Of a stretch of 51,311 nt of DNA, positions 1 to 8,878 are shown piece after piece. The stretch covers positions 1-51,311 of the forward strand of contig NZ_KB905712.1 of NCBI RefSeq assembly GCF_000380985.1, written 5' to 3'. The notes beneath the pieces are model-generated. The model made no database searches. It had not been told where the DNA came from and saw nothing but the letters and a program-made list of their open reading frames with translations. The position numbers and the translations under genes are program-made. This DNA comes from Proteiniphilum acetatigenes DSM 18083. Lineage in GTDB: Bacteria > Bacteroidota > Bacteroidia > Bacteroidales > Dysgonomonadaceae. Every line of letters begins with the position of its first letter. The stretch's first letter is position 1.

Positions 1-220
1 CATATCTCCCTAATTGTAGGAAATTAATCCTGCCGGGAATGACCAGATACAAAATAAACGTCTCCATAAGGAATGATTTGAAACTTTTGTTTAACTTCGT
101 GGTTAGTTCAATTAGAACATCACCGCAGATACCTCTATATTGGTTAAGTATGCTGGTTTTATCCATCTTTAATAGACTTTGATCAGCTATAAAGATACTG
201 ATAATCAGCTGCTTAACCAT
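1..220 (-). CDS. IS4-like transposase, N-terminal fragment running off the left edge
   Basis: An open frame reads leftward from an ATG at 220 and is still open at base 1, giving about 73 residues. A second ATG at 163 (MDKTSILNQY...) is the more likely true start. The stretch ending in IPGRINFLQLGRY matches, from memory, the start of a common Bacteroidota IS4-like DDE transposase in which a hydrophobic ETF-LYL-IPGRINF segment precedes the catalytic core. No catalytic residues are in view because the core lies outside the window. The gene at the right edge looks like the C-terminal end of the same family. Family assignment is by remembered motifs, not by search. Confidence 0.6.
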   Translation of the reverse strand, partial: MVKQLIISIFIADQSLLKMDKTSILNQYRGICGDVLIELTTKLNKSFKSFLMETFILYLVIPGRINFLQLGRY

Positions 221-397
221 CTTTTTTATGTTAAACTATGTTATGTAAATCATTGAATTTTAATTAGTTAATTGAATATTTACCGAAGTATTGATAGAAA
301 TTATACAAAATAAAAAATACAATATCTTATATTTTTTCTTTAAGAATAAATATTACATTTCACATTCGGATTACGATGGATCATTTTTAATAACTGA

Positions 398-704
398 AAT
401 GAACCAGTTAAGATAAAAGATAGTGTTATAGCTTTTGCGGATAGTAGCACTATCACCTATGTTTACGACGGTGTAGGGAATGAGTTAAGCGTAGCTTATT
501 ATATCAGTTCGGGTAGTATTACTACCAAGATGGATTATGTGGGTAACAGGTTTATAAGAACGGCAAGACACTATGATGCCGCCCTTGGAAGATGGTTTAC
601 GGTGGATCCGATGGTAGAGAAGTACTACAACATCTCTCCGTAATGTCTATGTCGCCAATAATCCGGTGAGATTTAGAGATCCCTACAGGGATGTTTTATC
701 ATGA
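398..704 (+). pseudogene. RHS-repeat core remnant
   Basis: Reading from 398 without a start codon gives an RHS-type tail: TYVYDGVGN, then YVGN, then RHYDAALGRWFTVDP and VEKYYNISP. A stop (TAA, about 641) follows directly. Removing one A at about 642-643 restores PYVYVANNPVRFRDP, the usual end of the RHS-associated core. The fragment therefore carries a one-base insertion, lacks its large N-terminal part and has no toxin domain after the core. It lies just behind the IS4-like transposase start, so the IS may have cut the original gene. RHS proteins are large secreted or surface polymorphic-toxin carriers; this piece cannot make one. Confidence 0.75.
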
Positions 705-740
705 TTATTCTATAGACCAACAAGGACATTTGATTTTCTT

Positions 741-2270
741 TTATTTGAATATTTTTTTCTTTAAGAAATTGATCAAGCTGATAATCATCGATTTCTCATT
801 TTTTGTCATGGTGACATATACTATAATGATAAATGAAATAGTGGTTATTCCAATGACAAATAGTAAACGGAGAAAGGATTCTTCCAGCCAATAAATGAAT
901 ATAGCACCTGCAATCAACATGCCTATGGTAGGAATAATAGAAGGATAGAATACCTTATACATGAAATCAGAAAACTTAAGTCCGCATTTCAGTTTTGCAA
1001 AATAGACGCAAACGCCACCACTTATTATACCTCCTACCAAAATCCAGATAACATATAAGTAGTACGGTGGAAAACCAAGAGAGAAAAACAGATATGTTAA
1101 GACAATAGGCAATATATTCAGGAACGATTGCAGTGCAAAGTAAACTTTTATATCTCCTTGTACCTCCACGGCTCTGCCAACCATGAGCGTTAGTTGCTCG
1201 ATTAACAAAAGAATTAATTGTAGTCTGACAAATAGTACAGCCCAATCGGGAACTTCCTCTAACCATATCTCTAGGATATATGGGGTCTCCAATAAAAAGG
1301 GTACGGCAAAAATAGCGAATAATAAATAACCGTATTTAGCAGATAGCAACGATGCATTCAGCATTTTATCTCTCTCTCCTGCACCCTCACTTTTTGCAAT
1401 GGCAGGAGAAACTGCTTTTATCATCGTGTTGGAAAAGGCCATCAACTGACCGGATATCTGATTGGCAATACCTTGCGCTGCATTTAGAATGGCCCCAAAA
1501 AAATTATTTAACACAACACTCAGTCCGTATTGCGAAATCATCCTGCTGGCATTGTTCAACAGATTCCATCCGGCAAATCTGGTCATTTGTCTCATGAGAA
1601 ATCTATCCCAATAGCGTTGTGGTGCAATGGTGCACTCTTCATAGTTTCGGTGACAGTATATGCACATAACCGCCATGATTAGCAGCGAAATTATCGCCAT
1701 CAATATACCGTATACAATCAGTTTGTCCTGGAGGGCATACACTACGATAAAAGCTACAGCCAGCTTTAAAAAGGATTCTATGACACCTATAATGGCATAA
1801 TAGAGCATATTCTCATGAGAGTTCAGTACGGCTTCATAGGGAACGGTCATCACAGTAAACATTGTGCTGACAACCATACTGCCATACACTACCTTGGCCG
1901 CAAATACCCTGTCGTCAGGAATATTTAAAATACCATTGAAGAAAAAGTAGCCTGCTATCAGTAGTATTATTCCAAGTATAATGGCAATAACTAAATGTAA
2001 TACTACACTGATATTGAAAATAATTTTCTTTTTCTCCGGTTTACCTTCTCCTTCTGCAATGCTCATGAAGCGTTGGGTCGCACCAGCCATAGCCGCATTC
2101 AAAAATCCCAACATGGCAATAGCACCACCCACTACATTAAAAATACCGAAGTCAGAAGCTCCCAATGAACTGAGTAATAACCGTGTAGTATAGAGAGATA
2201 CAAACATGGTTATCCCCATCTTGGCATACAAGAAACCGGTATTTTTTATGACCCTGCTGGCAGCATCCAC
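741..2270 (-). CDS. Polysaccharide (O-antigen type) flippase, MATE/Wzx-like membrane protein
   Basis: The 509-residue protein consists of about a dozen hydrophobic segments and begins with the ASRVIKNTGFLYAKMG / LYTTRLLLSSLGASDFGIFNVVGG pattern typical of Bacteroides lipopolysaccharide-biosynthesis flippases of the MOP superfamily. These move undecaprenyl-linked glycans across the inner membrane. The start is a GTG at 2270; in-frame stops lie just upstream and the conserved N-terminus begins at once, so no ATG fits better. It stands alone between the RHS remnant and a tRNA gene, well away from the main polysaccharide locus, which has its own Wzx. Its glycan substrate cannot be read from the sequence. 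Confidence 0.85.
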   Translation of the reverse strand: MDAASRVIKNTGFLYAKMGITMFVSLYTTRLLLSSLGASDFGIFNVVGGAIAMLGFLNAAMAGATQRFMSIAEGEGKPEKKKIIFNISVVLHLVIAIILGIILLIAGYFFFNGILNIPDDRVFAAKVVYGSMVVSTMFTVMTVPYEAVLNSHENMLYYAIIGVIESFLKLAVAFIVVYALQDKLIVYGILMAIISLLIMAVMCIYCHRNYEECTIAPQRYWDRFLMRQMTRFAGWNLLNNASRMISQYGLSVVLNNFFGAILNAAQGIANQISGQLMAFSNTMIKAVSPAIAKSEGAGERDKMLNASLLSAKYGYLLFAIFAVPFLLETPYILEIWLEEVPDWAVLFVRLQLILLLIEQLTLMVGRAVEVQGDIKVYFALQSFLNILPIVLTYLFFSLGFPPYYLYVIWILVGGIISGGVCVYFAKLKCGLKFSDFMYKVFYPSIIPTIGMLIAGAIFIYWLEESFLRLLFVIGITTISFIIIVYVTMTKNEKSMIISLINFLKKKIFK

Positions 2271-2476
2271 CTTTTATTAATTAATATTTCACACTTTCCA
2301 GAAATACCTGAAAAAGAGATAGAAGGGAAATACGATATTTTTTATGTCTCTGTGATTAATATATATCTATCCAACTTTACAATTTCTTTTTGAATTGGAT
2401 AGCATCCTCTCAAGAAGCTCATGGGTATCGGAGTTGCTTGATTGGCATCCGCCAAGGTTTGGCAATTGTTTTGGAT

Positions 2477-2550
2477 TGGTTGTCCCACCAGGACTCGAAC
2501 CTAGACTGGCTGAACCAAAATCAGATGTGCTACCATTACACCATGGGACA
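2477..2550 (-). tRNA. tRNA-Gln (anticodon TTG)
   Basis: On the minus strand a full cloverleaf can be drawn. The acceptor TGTCCCA pairs with TGGGACA, the D arm contains GTAATGGTAGC, the anticodon loop TTTTGGT gives TTG, the T arm has GGTTCGAGTCC, and the discriminator A is followed by an encoded CCA at 2477-2479. The TTG anticodon reads CAA/CAG as glutamine. Confidence 0.93.
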
Positions 2551-2578
2551 ATCCTTATCTGCTTCGTGAAAAGCAGTG

Positions 2579-2610
2579 CAAAAGTAGTATAATATTTGGA
2601 ACGTTCCAAA
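2579..2610 (-). promoter_or_regulatory. Promoter of tRNA-Gln with overlapping 16-bp palindrome
   Basis: The minus strand carries TACTTTTG (2579-2586), matching the Bacteroidota -7 box TAnnTTTG. Twenty bases upstream is TTTG, the -33 element. This TTTG is the first half of a perfect 16-bp palindrome at 2595-2610 (TTTGGAACGTTCCAAA). The tRNA starts 29 bases downstream of the box. The palindrome could bind a dimeric regulator; that is inference. Confidence 0.6.
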
Positions 2611-2657
2611 TAATTCCGGCTATTTTTCGATGAATGGGTAATTACTTTATCGGTTTA

Positions 2658-2675
2658 TAGAGAACGTTTTCTCTA
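2658..2675. other. Small perfect hairpin between tyrS and tRNA-Gln
   Basis: TAGAGAA and TTCTCTA pair over 7 bp around a CGTT loop. It lies about 50 bases past the tyrS stop and could act as a weak terminator, but neither strand shows a clear T run after it. Confidence 0.35.
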
Positions 2676-2725
2676 AAATACCTTACCTTCAACGATTCAC
2701 CTTTCAGAGAACCCGAACATTGGCA

Positions 2726-4021
2726 CTATTCTGCAATCAACAGGAAGTAATTCTTTTTCCCCCGCTGGGCAAGAATATATCTGTCACCGATAAGGTGGGA
2801 GAGATCGATAGTTCCGTCGAATGATTCCAACTTCTCCTTATTGATCATCACACCTCCCGACTGTACGGTCTTGCGCATCTCACCTTTAGACGGAAATACA
2901 GCAGCTTCTTCGGTAAGAAGATCAACTGCTTTGATCCCTTGTGCCAGTTTCTCACGCGAAACAGTGAATTGCGGGACTCCTTCAAATACCTGTAAGAAGG
3001 TCTCTTCATCGATGGCACGGAGCGTCTGTGAAGTAGATCTACCGAACAGTATCTCCGAAGCATTGACAGCCATCTCGTAATCTTCGTGCGAATGTACCAT
3101 TACTGTAATCTCTTCGGCCAACCGTTTTTGTAATGGACGAAGATGAGGGGTTGTTTGCTGTTCTGCCACCAATGCTTCTATTTCCTCTTTCTGGAGAGAA
3201 GTGAAGATCTTGATATATTTTTCTGCGTCGGCATCGCTTACATTAAGCCAGAACTGGTAGAATTTATAAGGTGAAGTATAGCGACGGTCGAGCCATACAT
3301 TACCACTCTCGGTCTTGCCGAACTTACCTCCGTCGGCCTTGGTGATAAGCGGACATACCAATGCATAGGCCTCACCCCCCTCTACACGGCGGATCAACTC
3401 CGTGCCGGTAGTGATATTGCCCCACTGGTCCGAACCTCCCAATTGGAGGCGGCATCCCTTATCTCGGTAGAGATGGAGGAAGTCGTATCCTTGCAGCAGT
3501 TGATAAGAGAACTCGGTGAACGACATACCCTCGCTCGATTCTCCGCTCAGCCTCTTCTTGACAGAGTCTTTGGCCATCATATAATTGACGGTGATATGCT
3601 TACCGATATCACGGATGAAATTCAGAAAAGAATAGTCTTTCATCCAGTCGTAGTTATTCACCAGGATGGCTCTGTTCGGGATTTCACTTTCGAAGTCGAG
3701 GAATTTCGCCAGTTGTTTTTTTATGGCTTCCTGGTTATGGCGTAACGTTGCTTCGTCCAGCAGATTACGTTCGGCCGATTTCATCGATGGGTCGCCGATC
3801 ATTCCCGTGGCACCGCCCACCAGTGCGATAGGAGTGTGACCTGCACGTTGAAAATGCTTCAGCATCATTACACCCACTAAGTGCCCGATATGTAACGAAT
3901 CAGCTGTGGGGTCGATCCCCAGGTATCCTGCTGTCCGCTCTTTCAATAACTGTTCTTCCGTTCCGGGCATTATTTCGTGTATCATACCACGCCAACGGAG
4001 TTCTTCCACAAAATTCATCAT
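2726..4021 (-). CDS. tyrS: Tyrosyl-tRNA synthetase
   Basis: The 431-residue cytoplasmic enzyme charges tRNA-Tyr with tyrosine using ATP. The class I HIGH motif is at residues 44-47 (SLHIGHLVG). The KMSKS-like loop appears as KFGKT near residue 231, the usual variant in bacterial TyrRS, and the tyrosine-pocket region GGSDQWGN comes before it. The last 70 or so residues form an S4-like RNA-binding domain. Length is normal for bacterial TyrRS. Two ATGs are adjacent (4021 and 4018) and either could be used. A TAccTTTG promoter box lies about 37-44 bases upstream. Confidence 0.97.
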   Translation of the reverse strand: MMNFVEELRWRGMIHEIMPGTEEQLLKERTAGYLGIDPTADSLHIGHLVGVMMLKHFQRAGHTPIALVGGATGMIGDPSMKSAERNLLDEATLRHNQEAIKKQLAKFLDFESEIPNRAILVNNYDWMKDYSFLNFIRDIGKHITVNYMMAKDSVKKRLSGESSEGMSFTEFSYQLLQGYDFLHLYRDKGCRLQLGGSDQWGNITTGTELIRRVEGGEAYALVCPLITKADGGKFGKTESGNVWLDRRYTSPYKFYQFWLNVSDADAEKYIKIFTSLQKEEIEALVAEQQTTPHLRPLQKRLAEEITVMVHSHEDYEMAVNASEILFGRSTSQTLRAIDEETFLQVFEGVPQFTVSREKLAQGIKAVDLLTEEAAVFPSKGEMRKTVQSGGVMINKEKLESFDGTIDLSHLIGDRYILAQRGKKNYFLLIAE

Positions 4022-4057
4022 TTGATTAAGTCTATATATATCGATTTTTTAAGTACG

Positions 4058-4065
4058 CAAAGGTA
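4058..4065 (-). promoter_or_regulatory. Probable tyrS promoter -7 box
   Basis: The minus strand reads TACCTTTG, a full match to the Bacteroidota TAnnTTTG box, 36 bases before the tyrS ATG. The expected -33 TTTG is not clear. Confidence 0.5.
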
Positions 4066-4208
4066 CTATTTTTTATTCAACTTTATTGTTATTCGCTCAT
4101 TGTGCTAGTGTTATTTGGCTACGCCGTTATTACCGAATAACTACTGAATAACTATCTCATAGAATCTTGTGTCTTGGCTCTTGGTTTTAAAAGTCTTTAT
4201 TCTTAATT

Positions 4209-5654
4209 CTAATCTTTCCTGCACAGCAATAAGAAAAGAGCGAATACGTTCATAATTTCCAGACGTCCCAACAACATGTTGACTGAAAGTATGTATTTGG
4301 CCGCATTGGGTAGCTGACCGTAATTGCCGAGTGAACTCACATCTCCGAAACCGGGGCCTACGTTTCCGATGGTGGCGATGGAAGCCGACAAAGAAGTTGT
4401 TGCATCTATTCCCATGGTTGTAAGCAGGAGGGTTGTGGTCATCATCGTGATAAGATAAGCGATAATAAAGATCATAACCTGTAACTCAAGACGGTAGTCG
4501 ATGATTTTCTTATCCATTTTCACGACATACATTCCTTCGGGATGAATGATCGATTTTAATTGCTTTTTTACAGATGCGAAGAAGAGATAGATCCGGTCGA
4601 ATTTAATACCGCCGGCTGTAGAGCCAACCATCCCACACTGTATGGAATAATACAGAAGCAGGATAATAGAGAACAAGGGCCACTTCGCCGTATCTACAGT
4701 CGCAAGACCGGTAGTGCTGACCAATGAGATCACCTGAAAAGACGCATACCGAAGAGATTCCCCCAGTCCATATACTTTTTCCTGTGCCAGTTGAAAAGTT
4801 ATCAGAATAATCCCGATGAATGTGACAACCATATACATGCGTGCGGGACGGGAAGTGAAAATATTTGTCTTCTGGTTTGTCATGGTGCCATAAACCAGAC
4901 CGAAATGCATACTGCTGATCAACATAAAAAACATGACGACCAGCTCTATCCAGATATTGTCATAAGCGGCAATACTCAGGTTTTTCGTGGAAAAACCTGC
5001 TGTCGCAACCGTGGAAAATGAATGACAAATGGCATCGAAAAAAGTCATGCCGAGCAGTTTCAACAGGATTGTCTCCATTACGATTAACGTGAAATAGACT
5101 GTGGCTATCATACGGATGATATACCGGGAGCGGGCCCGAAAATTCATTTTGGACAGATCCGATACTTCCGAGCGATAAAAACTGGCTTGTACCCCTTTCT
5201 TTTCCGGTAGAATCAGCAGTACAAAAAGAATAATACCTACACCCCCGATAAATGTAGTGGAAGAACGCCAGAATAACAATCCTTTCGGAAGCGCCTCTAC
5301 ATCACTCAAAATGCTTGCCCCGGTTGTAGTATAGCCTGAGACGCTCTCGAAAAGCGCATTCGCCAGGCTAAATTCTCCTCCCCAGATATAATAGGGGATC
5401 ATACCGACGATACAGGTAATGATCCAACCCATCACACTGATCGTCAATCCCTCGTGAAAAGATATCTCTTCTGTCTTTTCGACAAAAATTTGTGGGAAAG
5501 CTCCCAGCGCTGCTGTTAACAGGGCACTGAAAAGGAGTGCACTCACTGAGTCCTCATCATTGGCAAAGGAGATCATTGCCGAAATCGACAGGAATAACGC
5601 ATTGAACAGTAGTATATAACCCAGATATTTGATAATTACTCTTGTTCGTATCAT
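4209..5654 (-). CDS. trkH: TrkH/KtrB-family potassium uptake channel subunit
   Basis: The 481-residue inner-membrane protein has four repeats with filter-like P-loops recognisable as TTTGAS (about residue 110), ATAGFST (about 218), STTGLAT (about 315) and TIGNVGPG (about 430), the pattern of SKT-family K+ transporters. It would bring in K+ together with a cytosolic TrkA/KtrA ring. No trkA is present in the window, unlike many Bacteroidota loci. The gene starts 12 bases after the stop of a 4HB/HAMP membrane protein on the same strand, so the two are almost surely co-transcribed. Confidence 0.92.
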   Translation of the reverse strand: MIRTRVIIKYLGYILLFNALFLSISAMISFANDEDSVSALLFSALLTAALGAFPQIFVEKTEEISFHEGLTISVMGWIITCIVGMIPYYIWGGEFSLANALFESVSGYTTTGASILSDVEALPKGLLFWRSSTTFIGGVGIILFVLLILPEKKGVQASFYRSEVSDLSKMNFRARSRYIIRMIATVYFTLIVMETILLKLLGMTFFDAICHSFSTVATAGFSTKNLSIAAYDNIWIELVVMFFMLISSMHFGLVYGTMTNQKTNIFTSRPARMYMVVTFIGIILITFQLAQEKVYGLGESLRYASFQVISLVSTTGLATVDTAKWPLFSIILLLYYSIQCGMVGSTAGGIKFDRIYLFFASVKKQLKSIIHPEGMYVVKMDKKIIDYRLELQVMIFIIAYLITMMTTTLLLTTMGIDATTSLSASIATIGNVGPGFGDVSSLGNYGQLPNAAKYILSVNMLLGRLEIMNVFALFLLLCRKD

Positions 5655-5666
5655 TGATCTAATTGC

Positions 5667-6440
5667 TTATATTGAGTTTTTAGTCCGCCGCAACCTGTAT
5701 ACTAACTGGTTGATTTCTTCTTCCAGTTCCTTAAATTCATCTTTGGATACTATTCCGGTGGACAATCGACCTTTCTCCGGATAGTATTCCTTTATACTGT
5801 TGATCAGTTGTCTGACGGGCCGGATAAAATAAGTACCAATAAAAAAGTAAAGCAATAGTGCGAAGATGATGGCAGCCGCGATAGAGACGATGGCAGGCAT
5901 CATGGCCCGGCGCGATTGCTCTTTCACGATCCCTGCCTGCCGGTACATCTGATCTTGATTCAGTACCATCAGTCTGTTAATGGCCTCTTTTGTTTTGAGG
6001 AAAAGCGAATCAGTTCCGCTATAGTATATCAGTTTAGACTCTTCGGTATTATGTCCGCTTTCCAATATTGTCATTACGGAAGAATAGTATTGTTCATACT
6101 CATCCATAATTGCCCTTACGTACTGTGCCTCGTTGGTTTCGGTGATATTCTCTTCTATATCCACGATTGCTTTCCTGATTATTGAGTCGGAACCCAAAAC
6201 GGTTTCAATTCCCGAATCTTTATTCCCTATCAGCCATAGCAATATACCACTATCTTCTCTTTCTACAGCATCGAGCATCTTCTTCGCTGATTCAATAGAT
6301 TGGTAATTATTTTTCAACACCGTATCTACTGAGTTTCCTATTTTTCTGAAATCCAGAATAGACATAACGCCGGCAGCCATCAACATAAGAATCAGGAGGG
6401 AAAGGCTGAGCACAATCTTTATTTTGAGTGATTTTATCAT
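5667..6440 (-). CDS. Membrane receptor with four-helix-bundle sensor and HAMP domain, no kinase
   Basis: From the ATG at 6440 the protein has 257 residues: a first membrane helix (about 8-28), a helical periplasmic domain of the 4HB_MCP type (about 30-175, with the AKKMLDAVEREDSGILLWL stretch near its start), a second membrane helix (about 182-205) and a HAMP-like module with RPVRQLINSI. It then ends at about 257 with no histidine kinase, cyclase or methyl-accepting domain. An upstream TTG at 6482 would add 14 residues but lies inside the TAacTTTG promoter box (6480-6487), so 6440 is preferred. It sits 12 bases ahead of trkH. Relatives I recall are the sensor halves of histidine kinases, so this may be a truncated kinase or a true accessory protein. 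Confidence 0.75.
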   Translation of the reverse strand: MIKSLKIKIVLSLSLLILMLMAAGVMSILDFRKIGNSVDTVLKNNYQSIESAKKMLDAVEREDSGILLWLIGNKDSGIETVLGSDSIIRKAIVDIEENITETNEAQYVRAIMDEYEQYYSSVMTILESGHNTEESKLIYYSGTDSLFLKTKEAINRLMVLNQDQMYRQAGIVKEQSRRAMMPAIVSIAAAIIFALLLYFFIGTYFIRPVRQLINSIKEYYPEKGRLSTGIVSKDEFKELEEEINQLVYRLRRTKNSI

Positions 6441-6479
6441 CTTGATTTCATTTATAATGAGAGATAATTTACTGGTTGG

Positions 6480-6487
6480 CAAAGTTA
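6480..6487 (-). promoter_or_regulatory. Promoter -7 box of the receptor-trkH pair
   Basis: The minus strand reads TAACTTTG, matching TAnnTTTG, 39 bases before the ATG at 6440. Its position rules against the earlier TTG start for the receptor gene. Confidence 0.55.
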
Positions 6488-6533
6488 CGTGTTTTCAGAT
6501 TTGTTTATTTTATTTGAATAGTTTTTTACATAA

Positions 6534-6564
6534 AAAAAGTGGAACGATGCACGATCCACTTTTT
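6534..6564 (-). terminator. Rho-independent terminator after the OmpA/TPR gene
   Basis: AAAAAGTGGA pairs perfectly with TCCACTTTTT around an 11-base loop, with T/A runs on both sides. It lies about 50 bases past the stop at 6617 and would work in either direction. Confidence 0.8.
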
Positions 6565-6616
6565 GTCACATAAACCTATAAAGGTATTTTAGGACTATTC
6601 TTTCAGCGCTTGGATT

Positions 6617-8317
6617 TTATCCGACAATTGACATAAATTCCTGGTTAGTGCGATACTTCGCGAATTCCAGATCGTTCAACGCCTTGGTAGCGATGCTTCT
6701 GTCACGGCTGATAGCAGTACGCAGATTGGATACCACGTCATTGAAATTGTTGGTTCTGGATGCGATCACGGCAAGCAGATAGGCTGTAACTGCATCGGGA
6801 TTTTCCACAGCTTCCAGTGTCTGTTTTGCCTTATTATAGTCTCTTACTAACAGTTGTGCCAGGCCGGCGTTATTGCTTTTGCTTTGGCCGTAAGCACCTA
6901 CTGCCTGGTTGTAATTACCCTGTAGCAGGTTGAGAAGGCCCATGGCTTCGTCGAGTCCGTCAGCACCGGCCGACCGTCCCAGCAGTTCGTTGGCTGTGTT
7001 CAGGTTATTGTCCATGATGGCAAACAGAGCCTTGTTCATATTCACTTCGGGCGCAGAAGGATTCACTTGTGCTGCACGGTCGAACGACTGTCTTGCTTTG
7101 GCATAATCTCCCCGTTTAAAGAACATGGTCCCGATATTGTTCCATCCCCTGTAATCATTGGAGAAATTAGCGGTAACATATTGATAAATGTTCTCTTTCA
7201 CACTCTCGTCGTCGGTGAGTGTAGAAGCATACAGTAATTCTTCTACCGACAATTCTTTCGGATTTTGCTTCCAAGCCGTCATGATCTCGTCATCCGACTT
7301 GCCGATGATCTCGATATTGGCGATAATACGTGAACGGCGCAGTTGCGGCAGAATTGTGCCGGCAAGTTCTTCGAACACGTAGGAGATATTTTTGATTTCT
7401 CTTTCACGGGTTTCAGAATCGGGATACATCTCCAGTACACGCAGGATCAGTTCTTTGTCCTGCAGATTAGATCCGGAAACCAACTGACGGAATCCTTCCC
7501 AGTCTTGGGCTGTATAATGTGCATACACTTCGGTATCGATCTTTCTCTTATCCAACTCACTTTCCAGATATTTGGAGGTGTTCCGCTCACGTTCAGCGGC
7601 AAGCCTTTCGTTAAGGGAGAGACCTCCGTCGGGTGATGCATATGCCGATACCTCTACATTTACATTCTGACGGGGATCGTTGAACGCTTCTTCCACACGA
7701 CGTTTCCATTCGGCCATATCGCGTTTGTTCAACTCGCTCTGGCGGAGGTTAGCCTGCTGGATCACGAACATGATATTGGCTTCCTGGGCGTCCTGAATGA
7801 TACGCTGGAACCCGTCGGGAGCCACCGAGGGCGGGGTAGTTGCCACATCCGCCAGGGCAGAAGTGGCGATTACTCCGTCAGCCACCTTCAGGTCAGGCAG
7901 GTTGGAGCGTTTGTTTTTAATTCTTCCGTCGAACCGGAGATAGAGTTCCGACGATTGCATCTCAGGATTGTAGGGGAACGAGCTGTTCATTGAAAAGTTA
8001 CCTCCCCTGTTTTGAGGAATGGTAATCCTGTTACCGGAGATATTTTCTCCCTGATAACTGTAGGGAGTACCGGCAATTTCACCGCTTGCATATTTCAAAA
8101 TAGGGGTGATAGTCACCGTCGCATTCTTGTTGAACCATTTTTCGGGGAATATACCGTTGATGGTCACAGGAATTTGGTTACCCACTGTTTCAAGCGGGGA
8201 AGGCGTTACGTTGAAGTTGTTCTGCGTAAGCGGCTTTAATTTGCTGCTGCACGAAGTCGAGAAAATGGCGACTCCAACAATAAGCAGAAGGGATAAAATA
8301 GAAGATTTTCTTTTCAT
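6617..8317 (-). CDS. OmpA-like/TPR outer-membrane lipoprotein
   Basis: The 566-residue protein starts best at the ATG at 8317, which gives MKRKSS, a hydrophobic stretch and the lipobox FSTSC. The in-frame TTG at 8350 would put an 11-residue lead before the signal. The N-terminal third is a beta-rich region. The middle has an OmpA-C-like, peptidoglycan-binding domain (about 200-300: VNVEVSAYASPDGG followed by NERLAAERE-R). The C-terminal half is tetratricopeptide-like helices (WNNIGTMFFKRGDYAKARQSFDRAAQVNP). This architecture is common in Bacteroidota envelopes, where it probably tethers the outer membrane to peptidoglycan. It is monocistronic, with its own promoter and terminator. Confidence 0.85.
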   Translation of the reverse strand: MKRKSSILSLLLIVGVAIFSTSCSSKLKPLTQNNFNVTPSPLETVGNQIPVTINGIFPEKWFNKNATVTITPILKYASGEIAGTPYSYQGENISGNRITIPQNRGGNFSMNSSFPYNPEMQSSELYLRFDGRIKNKRSNLPDLKVADGVIATSALADVATTPPSVAPDGFQRIIQDAQEANIMFVIQQANLRQSELNKRDMAEWKRRVEEAFNDPRQNVNVEVSAYASPDGGLSLNERLAAERERNTSKYLESELDKRKIDTEVYAHYTAQDWEGFRQLVSGSNLQDKELILRVLEMYPDSETREREIKNISYVFEELAGTILPQLRRSRIIANIEIIGKSDDEIMTAWKQNPKELSVEELLYASTLTDDESVKENIYQYVTANFSNDYRGWNNIGTMFFKRGDYAKARQSFDRAAQVNPSAPEVNMNKALFAIMDNNLNTANELLGRSAGADGLDEAMGLLNLLQGNYNQAVGAYGQSKSNNAGLAQLLVRDYNKAKQTLEAVENPDAVTAYLLAVIASRTNNFNDVVSNLRTAISRDRSIATKALNDLEFAKYRTNQEFMSIVG

Positions 8318-8372
8318 GTGTGAATTTATTAATTTGTTTGCATTGATCAATTTTCCAAGAGTTTGCAGAGGA

Positions 8373-8380
8373 CAAAAATA
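8373..8380 (-). promoter_or_regulatory. Promoter -7 box of the OmpA/TPR gene
   Basis: The minus strand reads TATTTTTG, matching TAnnTTTG, 55 bases before the ATG at 8317. Confidence 0.5.
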
Positions 8381-8432
8381 CCCAATTCTACGTAATTAAA
8401 AAAACAGGTTGATCTATATTTTTACTATTTTA

Positions 8433-8762
8433 TCAATCTTTTATATTGGGTTTATACATATCTGCCGCAGTGATGCCACATTCATCCTTCATTTGTATAC
8501 AATATTCCAATTTGCCGAAGTCTCCCTCCGTGTTATTGGTGCCGAAAGTGAATTTTAATCCCGTTTCTTTGGCCTTCATAATGAATGCCTTATTGGGAAT
8601 TTTGTACCTGTGATTGATCTCCAGTACCTTTCCGGTAGCCACCATAGCATCGATCACCTTGTCCATACGCTCTCCTTTGGTATCGGTAAAGGTAAGTGAA
8701 TCACCTGTACAGGAGATCATTCCCGCCAGGATCATTGAAAAAATGAATAAGATTTTGTTCAT
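8433..8762 (-). CDS. Small lipoprotein resembling the C-terminal end of a PHP-family phosphoesterase
   Basis: The 109-residue product starts with a lipoprotein signal (MNKILFIFSMILAGMISC, Cys18). From about residue 33 it reads ERMDKVIDAMVATGKVLEIN followed by RYKIPNKAFI, KFTFGTNN and LEYCIQMKDECGIT. This matches, from memory, the last strand-helix units of PHP-domain (polymerase and histidinol phosphatase-like) metal-dependent hydrolases, which are usually 250 residues or more. The N-terminal metal-binding HxH part is absent. The signal peptide is joined in frame to the C-terminal part, as if the middle were deleted. It may be an expressed relic without activity. Neighbours give no functional clue. 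Confidence 0.65.
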   Translation of the reverse strand: MNKILFIFSMILAGMISCTGDSLTFTDTKGERMDKVIDAMVATGKVLEINHRYKIPNKAFIMKAKETGLKFTFGTNNTEGDFGKLEYCIQMKDECGITAADMYKPNIKD

Positions 8763-8878
8763 ACAATTGTTTATTTTTCTCTCAGTGAAATTCCATATTC
8801 AAGATTCAAAATTTAAGATTTAACTACGCCGATTTTTAATTCAGAATTGTGAAATTATTAAATCATCAAATCTGCACT

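Noticed and set aside
691-894. 67-residue plus-strand ORF after the RHS stub
   Set aside because: It overlaps the 3' end of the flippase gene in antisense and has only low-complexity Phe/Ile content.
2367-2609. Two ORFs (80 and 65 residues) on opposite strands over the tRNA-Gln
   Set aside because: Both run straight through the tRNA cloverleaf; the translated pieces match no family and are tRNA-derived shadows.
6441-6482. TTG start at 6482 for the HAMP receptor
   Set aside because: The codon lies inside the TAacTTTG promoter box, so it would not be transcribed in full; the ATG at 6440 fits.
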